Positions 7,620 to 15,960 of a stretch of 39,863 nucleotides of DNA are shown here, one piece after another. The translations under genes were made by a program, and so were the position numbers. A model generated the notes under the pieces. That model had not been told where the DNA came from. It made no database searches and was given only the letters and a program-made list of their open reading frames with translations. Position 1 is the stretch's first letter; each line of letters begins with the position of its first letter. Source of the stretch: CBDVBZ01 sp965372355 (GTDB lineage: Bacteria > Krumholzibacteriota > Krumholzibacteriia > WVZY01). The DNA is taken from assembly GCA_965372355.1 (NCBI GenBank), contig CBDVBZ010000015.1, forward strand, positions 1-39,863, in the 5' to 3' direction.

Positions 7620-8540
7620 TTAGAGGCTGGGCTTGCACACCCTGAAGAAATTACACTTCAAACAGACGTTTTCCCGCTCGACCTTCTGAAAACGTTCCTC
7701 ACTGGCCACGTTTCCTTGCGGGTCATCGAGAAGGCCCTTCATGTCCTTTACGCTGCCGTGGATGTAGTCGACGATTTCCGCCAGAGAGCCCGGTGTGATC
7801 GTATCCGTGTAGAGCTTGTTTCTGTATAGATCAAAGCGTCTGGTCTCGACCTGGCTGGGATCGGCGCGCCACTGCTGCTTGGCGTAGTTGGCGTAACAGC
7901 CCAGCTGAATCGACAGACCGCTCTCCGCCTCGCGACGACCGGTTTTCCAATCCCATATAACGGTTTTGCTGCCCTCTCGCGTGGCGCAGTCGAGACGCAT
8001 CACGATCTCCACCGCATCGATATAGATCTTCGAGAACTGTTCGACCTCGAGGAAATAGCTCGGGTCCAGGTTCTTGAAGCGATCGAATACATCGGATTCG
8101 TAGAAGTTCAAGAGACACCGATCGACCAACCCGGCCGATTCTCGCCACTGTTCGTTGCTTACCTCGACTTCGTACTCGTGCTCGAAGAATCCGTTGTGCA
8201 CTTTCGGATTCTGACGGTAGCGTCCATCCCTCGAGTCTCGAAAGTCCTGTCGCATACCGCTTCGCGTGATTTTGAGGATTTCTTCGAGATCGAGAAGGGG
8301 GACACCCCTCGACAGATTCTGCAGGGATCTCGCGATACAGGCGTGGACCACCTGACCGATCCAGATCGGACGGTTCTTGAGCTGTTTGAGCACGTAGATC
8401 ATCCGCGTTCGCTCGGAGACGTCATCCTGCCAACCACCCCAGTATCCGTAGTAACTGAAGTAGTATTTGCGAGGACATTCGCGGAATAGTCTGTCGCGCG
8501 ACACCGACCACGAAAAGGTATTCTGCAGCTCTTTTTTCAT
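7620..8540 (-). CDS. PD-(D/E)XK nuclease, RecB/Cas4-like, with Fe-S cysteines
   Basis: The 306-aa product has the hallmarks of the RecB-like PD-(D/E)XK family (PDDEXK_1 type). They are an N-terminal WSVSRDRLFRECPRKYYF block, H67 in GQVVHA, D184 in RLDC, D197/K199 in IWDWKTG, and the QxxxY motif Q212/Y216. Four cysteines (C22, C293, C296, C302) are spaced as in Cas4 and AddB [4Fe-4S] nucleases, with one near the N-terminus and three at the C-terminus. All catalytic residues look intact. There is no helicase partner, cas1/cas2 or recombination gene nearby. It converges on the kinase gene with a 9-bp gap. A role in DNA end processing is inferred from the fold only. No clear ribosome site precedes the ATG. 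Confidence 0.88.
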   Translation of the reverse strand: MKKELQNTFSWSVSRDRLFRECPRKYYFSYYGYWGGWQDDVSERTRMIYVLKQLKNRPIWIGQVVHACIARSLQNLSRGVPLLDLEEILKITRSGMRQDFRDSRDGRYRQNPKVHNGFFEHEYEVEVSNEQWRESAGLVDRCLLNFYESDVFDRFKNLDPSYFLEVEQFSKIYIDAVEIVMRLDCATREGSKTVIWDWKTGRREAESGLSIQLGCYANYAKQQWRADPSQVETRRFDLYRNKLYTDTITPGSLAEIVDYIHGSVKDMKGLLDDPQGNVASEERFQKVERENVCLKCNFFRVCKPSL

Positions 8541-8566
8541 ATGGGTAGATAGCGGATTGACGAGGC

Positions 8567-8595
8567 TTGCATGGACAACGCTTCACTGGTATTCT
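8567..8595 (+). promoter_or_regulatory. Promoter of the metallo-hydrolase gene
   Basis: TTGCAT (8567-8572), a 17-nt spacer and an extended -10 TGG-TATTCT (8590-8595), about 35 bp before the ATG. Confidence 0.5.
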
Positions 8596-8629
8596 GCGTT
8601 ATTCGATTCTTTTGAGCAAGGAGAACATC

Positions 8630-9274
8630 ATGAACGTTTCGGTGCTCGAGGTTGGGCCTTTTCTGAGCAACTGCTTCATCGTGTCCTGTGAGGAAACCAA
8701 AGAGGCGATCGTTGTCGATGCCGGCGACGATGCGGGAAGCATACTGACACACGTGCAGGCCAATGACCTGAAGGTCCAGATGGTCGTGTGCACACACGCC
8801 CATATCGATCACGTCTCAGCCCTGGCCCGCGTGACGCTGGCGCTCTCCGTGCCGGCGCTCATGCATCGAAACGAGTTGCCCGTCTATGAAGGTCTTGCCA
8901 ACAGCGCCCGGATGTTCGGACTCCCCATCCCGGAGACCACCGAGATTGAGCGCTTTGTTGCGGGTGGAGACGAGATCAAGTTTGGGAATGTGACCGGCCG
9001 GGTCGTCGAGACACCGGGTCACTCTCCGGGCGGGGTCACGTTCGTCTTCGATGACAAGGCGCCGCCGATGGCGTTTGTCGGCGATGTGTTGTTTCAGGGG
9101 AGCATCGGCCGGACCGATCTGCCCGGCTCGAATAACGGCGTCATGATGTCAACACTCAAGGATGTCATCATGACCATGCCCGACGATATGGTTGTCTATT
9201 CGGGGCACGGTCCCACGACCACGATCGGTGCGGAGAAGAAGACCAACCCGTTTTTGCTCGCGTTGGGCGACTGA
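8630..9274 (+). CDS. Metallo-beta-lactamase-fold hydrolase (glyoxalase II-like, YcbL type)
   Basis: The 214-aa protein begins MNVSVLEVGPFLSNCFIV, with an AAGGAG site 6 nt before the ATG at 8630. It has the dinuclear-metal motif THAHIDH, then TPGHSPGG, the bridging Asp in FVGDVLF, and a final GHGPTTTIG with the last metal His. Its length and motif set match small single-domain glyoxalase II-like hydrolases, which cleave thioesters such as S-lactoylglutathione or related substrates. The true substrate is unknown. It lacks the C-terminal helical domain of classical GloB. The tandem 42/43-bp repeat array begins about 12 bp after its stop. Confidence 0.9.
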   Translation: MNVSVLEVGPFLSNCFIVSCEETKEAIVVDAGDDAGSILTHVQANDLKVQMVVCTHAHIDHVSALARVTLALSVPALMHRNELPVYEGLANSARMFGLPIPETTEIERFVAGGDEIKFGNVTGRVVETPGHSPGGVTFVFDDKAPPMAFVGDVLFQGSIGRTDLPGSNNGVMMSTLKDVIMTMPDDMVVYSGHGPTTTIGAEKKTNPFLLALGD

Positions 9275-9285
9275 GGATCTCCACG

Positions 9286-9535
9286 CACCACCAACGAAAG
9301 TTGGTCCCGGTGCGGGGAGTGGAGCCCGAACCACCAACGAAAGTTGGTCCCACCGGTGGGAGTGCGGCCCGAACCACCAACGAAAGTTGGTCCCGGTGCG
9401 GGAGTGGAGCCCGAACCACCAACAAAAGTTGGTCCCGGTGCGGGAGTGGAGCCCGAACCACCAACAAAAGTGGGTCCCGGTGCGGGAGTGGAGCCCGAAC
9501 CACCAACAAAAGTGGGTCCCACCGGTGGGAGTGCA
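9286..9535. repeat. Tandem array of six 42/43-bp hairpin repeats (family A)
   Basis: Six direct copies begin at 9291, 9334, 9377, 9419, 9461 and 9503 (periods 43, 43, 42, 42, 42). Each copy has hairpin 1, CCAAC-GAAA-GTTGG (later copies carry AAAA in the loop and GTGGG on the right), then TCCC and hairpin 2. Hairpin 2 is CCCG-GTG-CGGG or, in copies 2 and 6, the palindrome CCCACCGGTGGG. Then comes an AGTG(GA)GCCCGAACCA-type tail. The array fills most of the interval between two convergent genes. A related array with the same period is at 39747-39863. Every part of the unit is conserved, so there are no unique spacers. Open frames across the array are products of its repetition. Confidence 0.95.
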
Positions 9536-9652
9536 CATGGCCTGCGCGGCCAGCATGCTTCGGTGATACTTGCCCCGCCAACCCCGGCCATCGAGTCTCC
9601 ATCCACTCGACAACCGGGCTTCTTAACCCCAAGAATTCAAAAGAGCCGCGGA

Positions 9653-12600
9653 CTACTTTAGAAGAACCGTCTTTCTCGTCTGAGAGAAATCCTTCGTCAC
9701 CAGCTTGTAGAAATACACACCGCTCGATACGAACTGACCGGCGTCGTTGGTGCCATTCCATGTCACCGGTTTGACCTCATCCGGTGCCTGAGCCTCGTCG
9801 ACGAGTGTCTTTACAAGCTGTCCCGCCGCATTGTAGACCTTCAACGACACGTGCGCCTCTTTCTTGATGCCGTAGACGATCGTGGTTGTCGGGTTGAACG
9901 GATTGGGATAGCTCGGCTTCAGGAAGTTCGCAAGCCGGGGCCGCGGCCCCGGATCGATCCCGGATGCTTCGGGAACGATGTTGCCCAACTTGATCAGAAT
10001 GGCGCGCAGATGCTTGGTCCGTGCGGGCGGCCATGTGGGCCAGACCTCGGGGGCATCGCGGATATAGTCAAAACTGAATCCAGACAGAAGGACCGTGGCC
10101 GTCGCGTTTGCCGCGTTTGTCGTCGTCTGGCTGATCACGGCGGCGTCACCGATGGTGGGGTAGGGGAATTCGGTGATCGCGATTCCGGTCGGCCGCAGCA
10201 CGGCGAAATCATTGATCACCGGGCAGCCCCCGTAGGCAATGAGCTTGTCGGGGACACCCAGGTGGATAAACGACGCGCCGGTCGCCGTCAATGTCGGTGA
10301 CACGGCCTCGCCGCGATAGACGTGCCCATGGTAGAACACGTCGTGGGTCATGTAGATAGAACGCAGTTGAATTGCGCCGGCGCCCGAGAGCCGTGCCCAT
10401 TCCTGGGCAATGTCATCGCCGGAAAGATAGAGCCCCGGGTTTTTATCCGACGTATTCAAGAACTGGTAGAGCAGGCCGAAATCATTCGATTTTTCCGGGT
10501 TGCCTGTGCCGTCACCGACTGTGGCGCTGGACAGGTTGCCCGAGTGCCAGATGATCTTCTTGTAGACATCGAGGATCTGAACAACGTTGTTCTTCACACG
10601 AGAGGCCAGGCTGTTACCGACGGCCGAAGATGGGCCAAGTACGTCGAAGCGGTCGATCATACTGCGCATACCCAGGAGATCAAAAGAACTGTCGAAGAAG
10701 AGCTGCGCCGGACCGCCCCGGTCATCCGTGTCATCGACATACAGGATATCCCCGCCGCGGTTGTAGCCACCAGCGGGGAGGATGGTCATCTCGCACGGGC
10801 TGGCAGCCGCTTCCTGGATATCAGACGTCGTGTTCGTGGTGCCCTGACCCTCGAGCGTTCGGTGCCAGTATCGCTCGTTTCCATTGCCGGGTGTACCGTC
10901 ACCATCCGCGGCGAAGAAATAGTGAACCGTGTCACCCGGTGTAAAGAGGTCGTCGTTGAGATCGAAACAGTACCTGTCCGGAGCTGCTCCTCCGCCTGCG
11001 ATGACACTGTCCATGCGAAAGCAGGCCCATGTGATATCATCGATTGTCGTCGTCCCGACGAGTGGCCAGCGCTTGCCTCCCGCGCGGGTCTCGGGGGCTT
11101 CGATATCGGCCGGTGTCTTCCCGGTCTGGCCAAAGGGCTGCACGACGACATACGCATACGCGGCAGGCCCGGTGCCCGTGTGGGGATCGGTCCCGACCGG
11201 TGCGATGGTCATGACCACCGAGTCGCCCGGCTGAATCCCTGGGCTACTCGACGATAAAACATCAATCGCTGCATCCGCTCGTGCCGTACCGGTGAGTGTC
11301 CCGTCTTCGGCGAAATTGTCCTGAAAGAGTTCGATGTGCCGCACCGTGTACTGCGGTCCCGAGACGTCGATCCTCTCGACGCGAATCTCGTCGATCAGGG
11401 GCGCGTGGCTGTGACACTCCTCATTCCAGCAATACCAAACCGAGCATCCGTCCCAGGCGCCGACGGCGATTTGAATCTGATCCGCCGTCGGATCCACGAG
11501 CGATCCGATTTGAAACGAGCTTCGATGCCAGTCCATCTGCCAGCCATAGTAGACGAAGTTGAAATCCTTCCACACACCCGGGCACGAGGGCAGGGGGCCC
11601 GCACCGTCGGGGTCTTTCCAGGAACGAACGTGCCATATGTAGAACTGCATTCTGTCCAGGCCAAGGTCTCGGTATACCAGAAAGCTGAGCCGATAGTCGT
11701 CGCCGCTGCCGGTGTTATCGAAAAGGGGGGACCAGATCTCATTGTGCATGTAGACCCAGTCGGCGGTGGCGTATGGCATGGCACCCTGGCCCGGCAGCGG
11801 GTTGGGCCTGTGACAGTAGTAGTCTGTAACCATCGGATCGTCGAAGAACCCCCAGAAGAAGCTCATATTGTTAAAGCACGGGTCTTCCTGCCACACAGCG
11901 ACACCTGGATACAGGCTCGCATAGTCGCCGAAAGCGGGCGCCTTGCGGCCCGTCCAGATGCCGGCGGTGTTGGAGCCTGCGGGTGCCGGCTCGAAGTCCT
12001 CGGTGTTGCTCTCTGCAGGTATACCATCGACCCACGTATTGATCGTGATGTCATCGACAATAATCGCGCCATCGGTTTGCCAGAGTCCATCCTCATCGGA
12101 CCACGCACCGTCGGACGTGAACCGAAAGCGAACCTTGACTTCGCCGCCCGGCATGCCGGCGATCCTGTTCGTCACCGTCTCTGTTATGTATGGTGTCAGC
12201 GACGTACCGTCGTAAATCAGCGCGCGGACCGACAACGTATCGGTGATACAGAACGAGAACCATGTCGAGCCATTGTCGAACGTGTACTCGACAACCGTTC
12301 CGTCGTAACCGGGTTCCGAGTCCCAGAAGACCTTATAGCTGAGGCTAATGCTGTCACCCGCAAGGAGAGCGCTCTCGAGAATCTGGTCCCAGTCGTTTCC
12401 GTAACCCGGCAGCGAGGCATACCCACAGTACGGCACCGCGGTCGAGGCATCCTGGCCGCACCACATCGATTTGGCACCGCTCAGTGGAAGCAGGTTGCCA
12501 AACTGGCCGCCATCCAGCTCGGCGCCGTCGGCAACGTGGAAGAACGCGGCGATCTGATCGGTCACATCAACTGTTGTATACCCCATGGGGTCCGGACCGG

Positions 12601-12838
12601 TTGGGCCATCGAAGCTCGCCGAATGTAGCAGAAATGTATCCGCTGCGGCCGCGGATCGCAGAGCTCCCCCCGCATAGCCGACCAGATCCGGTGGCAGCGG
12701 CGCGTTGGGCACCGGTGTGGATTCGCGTTGCAAGGATGTTGTCGCGGTTTTCTTCGCGGCAGCGGGTGAGACTGAATTGTTAATGGAAATGGTAGAAAGG
12801 ATGATAGCCAGTGATGTGAGGCAGATAATCGTTTTCAT
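9653..12838 (-). CDS. Large secreted multidomain protein with FlgD-Ig-like C-terminal sorting-type module
   Basis: The 1061-aa product begins with a signal peptide (MKTIICLTSLAIILSTISIN, likely cleaved near SPAAA). Beta-rich extracellular stretches follow, including DNGSTWFSF, VDDITI and VDEIRVERIDV blocks like those of jelly-roll or carbohydrate-binding modules. A central region around ILYVDDTDD has no family I can name. The last 90 residues contain YPNPFNPTTTIVYGI, LKVYNAAGQLV and VTWNGTNDAGQFVSSGVYFY, the FlgD-Ig/secretion-sorting module common in FCB-type bacteria. No protease or glycosidase active site was recognised. The start is supported by AAAAGGGGG 4-5 nt upstream and a good promoter. 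It is probably exported and surface-attached. Confidence 0.9.
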   Translation of the reverse strand: MKTIICLTSLAIILSTISINNSVSPAAAKKTATTSLQRESTPVPNAPLPPDLVGYAGGALRSAAAADTFLLHSASFDGPTGPDPMGYTTVDVTDQIAAFFHVADGAELDGGQFGNLLPLSGAKSMWCGQDASTAVPYCGYASLPGYGNDWDQILESALLAGDSISLSYKVFWDSEPGYDGTVVEYTFDNGSTWFSFCITDTLSVRALIYDGTSLTPYITETVTNRIAGMPGGEVKVRFRFTSDGAWSDEDGLWQTDGAIIVDDITINTWVDGIPAESNTEDFEPAPAGSNTAGIWTGRKAPAFGDYASLYPGVAVWQEDPCFNNMSFFWGFFDDPMVTDYYCHRPNPLPGQGAMPYATADWVYMHNEIWSPLFDNTGSGDDYRLSFLVYRDLGLDRMQFYIWHVRSWKDPDGAGPLPSCPGVWKDFNFVYYGWQMDWHRSSFQIGSLVDPTADQIQIAVGAWDGCSVWYCWNEECHSHAPLIDEIRVERIDVSGPQYTVRHIELFQDNFAEDGTLTGTARADAAIDVLSSSSPGIQPGDSVVMTIAPVGTDPHTGTGPAAYAYVVVQPFGQTGKTPADIEAPETRAGGKRWPLVGTTTIDDITWACFRMDSVIAGGGAAPDRYCFDLNDDLFTPGDTVHYFFAADGDGTPGNGNERYWHRTLEGQGTTNTTSDIQEAAASPCEMTILPAGGYNRGGDILYVDDTDDRGGPAQLFFDSSFDLLGMRSMIDRFDVLGPSSAVGNSLASRVKNNVVQILDVYKKIIWHSGNLSSATVGDGTGNPEKSNDFGLLYQFLNTSDKNPGLYLSGDDIAQEWARLSGAGAIQLRSIYMTHDVFYHGHVYRGEAVSPTLTATGASFIHLGVPDKLIAYGGCPVINDFAVLRPTGIAITEFPYPTIGDAAVISQTTTNAANATATVLLSGFSFDYIRDAPEVWPTWPPARTKHLRAILIKLGNIVPEASGIDPGPRPRLANFLKPSYPNPFNPTTTIVYGIKKEAHVSLKVYNAAGQLVKTLVDEAQAPDEVKPVTWNGTNDAGQFVSSGVYFYKLVTKDFSQTRKTVLLK

Positions 12839-12867
12839 AACGCCCCCTTTTGGCCGGCAACGCGTGT

Positions 12868-12897
12868 ATTATACCACAGATCGCATCCGAAAGTAAA
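12868..12897 (-). promoter_or_regulatory. Promoter of the 1061-aa secreted protein gene
   Basis: On the minus strand TTTACT (12897-12892), 18 nt, then TATAAT (12873-12868) preceded by TGG (extended -10). The leader is about 22 nt. The minus-strand string GTTACGGGTTAG just upstream of the -35 is also present near 39512 upstream of the small peptide gene. The rest of the interval to 13030 shows no gene and no clear lipA terminator. Confidence 0.75.
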
Positions 12898-13030
12898 CAG
12901 CTAACCCGTAACGCATTACAGAGCCTCGGCCACGGCGACGACGTCGCTGATTCGAAGCGTTGGTCGAGATTGTGGGACGGGCCCGATTTGCTCGTCTTGG
13001 GCGGGTCTTGGGGCGGACGGTAAGCGAAGA

Positions 13031-13927
13031 CTATCGAACCGAGAGCGCGCAGACTTTCTCCCACTGTTCCTTGGCCTTGTAGGAGCTGCGGACGAGCGGT
13101 GAGGATTCGACGTGTTTGAGTCCGAACTCGTAACCGCGGTCGCGGATCTCGTCGAACTCGTCCGGTGTGTAGAAACGCTCGACGGGGAGCGAATTGAGTT
13201 TTGGACTGAGGTACTGGCCAATCGTGAGGATATCGCAACCGGTATCGGCGATGTCCTTGATCGTTGATAGAAGCTGCTCGCGTGTCTCACCGAGACCCAG
13301 CATGATGCCGCTCTTCGTCTGGATGTTGGCCCCGTGTTCCTCACGGTATCTGATGGCATCCTCGAGGACCTTGAGCGACTGTTTGTAGTTGGCGACGGGG
13401 CGCACCCGGCGGTACAGCGCTTCGACGGTCTCGACATTGTGGGCGAGCACCTCAGGTCGCGCGTCGAGCACGATATCGAGGAGTTCACGGTTGCCGTTGA
13501 AATCGGGGATCAATACTTCCACCTTGCACTCCGGCAGACGCGAGCGGATCGCTTGAATCGTCTTTGCGAAGTGCGCCGCGCCCTCATCGGGCATATCGTC
13601 GCGGTCGACCGATGTGACCACGGCATAGTCGACATTCATCTTGGCGGCCGCTTTGGCGACGTTATCGGGCTCGGCGGGATCGGCCGGTCCGGGTTTGCCT
13701 TTCTTGACCGAACAGAAGCCACAGTGACGCGTGCAGATGTCTCCGAGGATCATGAAGGTCGCCGTGCGCTCGTTCCAGCACTCGTAGATGTTGGGACACC
13801 GGGCCTCCTGGCAGACCGTGTGGAGCGAGTGATCGGTGATCAGCCCGTTGACCTCTTTGTAGTTGCCCGTTGTCTTCAGCTTGATCTTTAGCCAATCGGG
13901 TCGAGGGATGCGTTTGCGTTTAGCCAC
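13031..13927 (-). CDS. lipA: Lipoyl synthase
   Basis: A radical SAM enzyme that inserts two sulfurs into octanoyl groups on E2 and GcvH lipoyl domains. Both clusters are visible: the auxiliary-cluster motif CQEARCPNIYEC (Cx4Cx5C), the SAM-cluster motif CTRHCGFC (Cx3Cx2C), and the C-terminal RSSY, whose Ser ligates the auxiliary cluster. I start at the GTG at 13927 (298 aa), with AGGAG 8 nt upstream. It overlaps the end of lipB by 8 nt. It is the last gene of the dehydrogenase operon and matures the E2 made from the same transcript. The frame is open 15 codons further upstream, but that extension lies within lipB. Confidence 0.96.
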   Translation of the reverse strand: MAKRKRIPRPDWLKIKLKTTGNYKEVNGLITDHSLHTVCQEARCPNIYECWNERTATFMILGDICTRHCGFCSVKKGKPGPADPAEPDNVAKAAAKMNVDYAVVTSVDRDDMPDEGAAHFAKTIQAIRSRLPECKVEVLIPDFNGNRELLDIVLDARPEVLAHNVETVEALYRRVRPVANYKQSLKVLEDAIRYREEHGANIQTKSGIMLGLGETREQLLSTIKDIADTGCDILTIGQYLSPKLNSLPVERFYTPDEFDEIRDRGYEFGLKHVESSPLVRSSYKAKEQWEKVCALSVR

Positions 13928-14597
13928 GGGGCACACTCCTGGCAACGGGTTCGGAGACAACCTCGCGGTCAAAAAGGCGTGAGAACTTGTCCGTAAAGAT
14001 CGCTTTGACGACGTGCATGTCGATCGCGGAACCCTTTTCCTGTGAAATCGATGTCATCGGGCACCCGACAATCCCACACGGGTGAATGAGAGAGAAGTAC
14101 GACAGGTCCGTGCTGACGTTCAGCGCAAAACCGTGCGATGTCACCCAACGCGAGATACGGATACCGACCGAGGCGATCTTCTTGCCGCCGACCCAGACGC
14201 CACGGTGGACCGGGTCACGCCTGCCCTCGATACCGAATTCGGCGAGCGTTTGCAACAGCACCTCTTCGAGATCGGTCACATACCGGCGGATATCCCGGCG
14301 TCCCTCCTCGAGCGCGAGAATCGGGTAGCCGACGAGCTGTCCGGGACCGTGGTATGTGATATCGCCGCCACGATCCGTTTCGACCACGGTCACTCCTCTG
14401 CGGTCCAGCAGACTGGTATCGGCGAGGAGGGCGTCGGTCGTGGCGTTTCGCCCCAGCGTGATCACGTGCGGATGCTCGAGGAGATAGAGCATCTCATCAC
14501 CCTCACCACTCTGGAGACGCGTCACCGTCTGCCGTTGAAGCTCGAGCGCCTCGTTGTAGGCGATAACATTCAGATCACGGACAACCAGCACGATCAC
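13920..14597 (-). CDS. lipB: Octanoyl-[acyl carrier protein]:protein octanoyltransferase
   Basis: The product transfers octanoate from ACP to the lipoyl lysine of E2 proteins, the substrate step before LipA. Family motifs are RGGDITYHGPGQLVGYPI, the catalytic Lys in GKKIASVGIRI, the catalytic Cys in HPCGIVGCPMTSI, and HGFALNV. The GTG at 14597 overlaps the E2 stop (GTGA). A second GTG at 14591 has GGAG at better spacing (7 nt) and may be the real start, giving 223 aa. Its 3' end overlaps lipA by 8 nt, so E2, LipB and LipA are probably translationally coupled. Confidence 0.95.
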   Translation of the reverse strand: MIVLVVRDLNVIAYNEALELQRQTVTRLQSGEGDEMLYLLEHPHVITLGRNATTDALLADTSLLDRRGVTVVETDRGGDITYHGPGQLVGYPILALEEGRRDIRRYVTDLEEVLLQTLAEFGIEGRRDPVHRGVWVGGKKIASVGIRISRWVTSHGFALNVSTDLSYFSLIHPCGIVGCPMTSISQEKGSAIDMHVVKAIFTDKFSRLFDREVVSEPVARSVPRG

Positions 14598-15934
14598 ACT
14601 CCGGCGTAGGGGTTCTCGAGCTCACCGACGACATGCGACAAAAACCGTGCGGCGAGCGCACCGTCGACCAGACGGTGGTCGAACGACAGGCTCAGAACCA
14701 TGATCGGTCGAATGGCGATCGCGTCGTCGATCACAACGGGCCGCTTCTTGATCACACCGACACCGAGGATCGCGACCTGCGGCTGGTTGATGATCGGAGC
14801 CCCCATCAGGCTGCCGAAGACACCGGGGTTCGTAATCGTGAACGTACCGCTCTGGACGTCGTCGGGGGAGAGCTTCTTGGTGCGGGCGCGCTCTGCCAGG
14901 TCGTTGACCGAGTTGGCCAGACCCAGGAGGTTCATCTGTTCGGCGTTCTTGACCACGGGGACGATGAGCCCCCAGTCGAGCGCGACGGCGATGCCAACAT
15001 TGACATCTTTGTGATAGAGAATCGTGTCTTCACCTTCGATGGACGCGTTGACCGTGGGAAACGCCTGGAGCGACTTGACCACGGCTTCGACGATAAACGC
15101 GGTGAATGTCAGCTTGACTCCCTGGCTTGCGAACTCTTCCTTCAACGCGGCCCGCTTCTTGACCACGTTGTGCATGTCGCACTCCTGCCAGGTCTGCACA
15201 TGCGCCGACACGTGCCGGCTCATCACCATGTGCTCGGCGATCTTCTTGCGCATGATACTCATCGTCTCGCGCGCGACACGTTCGCCGGGAGCAAAGCTCA
15301 CCGCCGGTTGTGGCGGTGCGGACGCAGGCGGTGCCGGAGGTGCGGCCGGTGTCGCGGCAGCCGGTGCGGGCGCCGCCGCCGGGGCCGGGATATCGGGTTT
15401 TGACCCCTGATCGATATAGGCAAGGATGTCTTTCTTGGTCACACGCCCGCCGCTTCCCGTGCCATCGATCAACGTGAGATCGACACCGTGCTCCTTGGCG
15501 ATGTTGCGGACGAGGGGAGATGACTTGGTCTTACGGCGAGCGGCCACCTCGTCCCCCGCGGTTGCGGCGCCCCCGGTCGCAACGGGTTCGGGAGCCGGCG
15601 CGGCCGGGGGCTCCTGCGGAGCGGGTTGCGCGGCAACGGGCTCCGGTGCCGCCGGGGCCGGAGCGCTCGCTCCGGCGTCCTTTGCGGGCACCTCGCCCTC
15701 CGCACCGATTCTTGCGACGATGGTGTTGATCTCTACGGTCTCGCCTTCGGGCACGATGATCTCGAGAAGTACCCCCTCTGCCGGCGAAGGGATCTCTGCG
15801 TCGACTTTGTCGGTCGAGATCTCAAAGAGCGGCTCGTCGCGTTTGACGTGGTCGCCAACCTGCTTGAGCCATCGGGTAACGGTTCCCTCAGCGATACTCT
15901 CGCCCATTTGGGGCATGATGACGTCGGTGCTCAT
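14594..15934 (-). CDS. 2-oxoacid dehydrogenase E2 (dihydrolipoamide acyltransferase), branched-chain-like
   Basis: The 446-aa E2 has a full domain set. The N-terminal lipoyl domain has lipoyl-Lys43 in STDKVDAEIPS, then a long Ala/Pro linker. The peripheral subunit-binding domain follows (SPLVRNIAKEHGVDL to GRVTKKDILAYI, about 140-175), then a second Ala/Pro linker. The acyltransferase core ends in DHRLVDGA (H420, D424). It forms the core of the complex and binds E1 and E3. The STDKVDAEI lipoyl motif and BCKDH-like E1 partners suggest branched-chain or broad 2-oxoacid substrates, but an E2 of this type could also serve pyruvate or 2-oxoglutarate. It lies 26 bp after E1-beta. Confidence 0.9.
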   Translation of the reverse strand: MSTDVIMPQMGESIAEGTVTRWLKQVGDHVKRDEPLFEISTDKVDAEIPSPAEGVLLEIIVPEGETVEINTIVARIGAEGEVPAKDAGASAPAPAAPEPVAAQPAPQEPPAAPAPEPVATGGAATAGDEVAARRKTKSSPLVRNIAKEHGVDLTLIDGTGSGGRVTKKDILAYIDQGSKPDIPAPAAAPAPAAATPAAPPAPPASAPPQPAVSFAPGERVARETMSIMRKKIAEHMVMSRHVSAHVQTWQECDMHNVVKKRAALKEEFASQGVKLTFTAFIVEAVVKSLQAFPTVNASIEGEDTILYHKDVNVGIAVALDWGLIVPVVKNAEQMNLLGLANSVNDLAERARTKKLSPDDVQSGTFTITNPGVFGSLMGAPIINQPQVAILGVGVIKKRPVVIDDAIAIRPIMVLSLSFDHRLVDGALAARFLSHVVGELENPYAGV

Positions 15935-15960
15935 CGCTTCTTTCCTCTGTTGATTCGGGT

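Noticed and set aside
9286..9535. CRISPR array next to a Cas4-like nuclease
   Set aside because: The 42/43-bp units are conserved along their whole length with no unique spacers, and there are no cas1, cas2 or effector genes. The nuclease is a RecB-like relative, not evidence for CRISPR.
9149..9774. Several overlapping open frames across the repeats (WWFGLHSRTGT- and GPTFVGGSGST-like proteins)
   Set aside because: Most frames stay open on both strands because the unit lacks stops. They have no good ribosome sites, and the base changes preserve hairpins rather than residues.
11336..12628. 430-aa plus-strand open frame inside the secreted protein gene
   Set aside because: Antisense shadow. 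The minus-strand gene has a promoter, ribosome site, signal peptide and C-terminal module.
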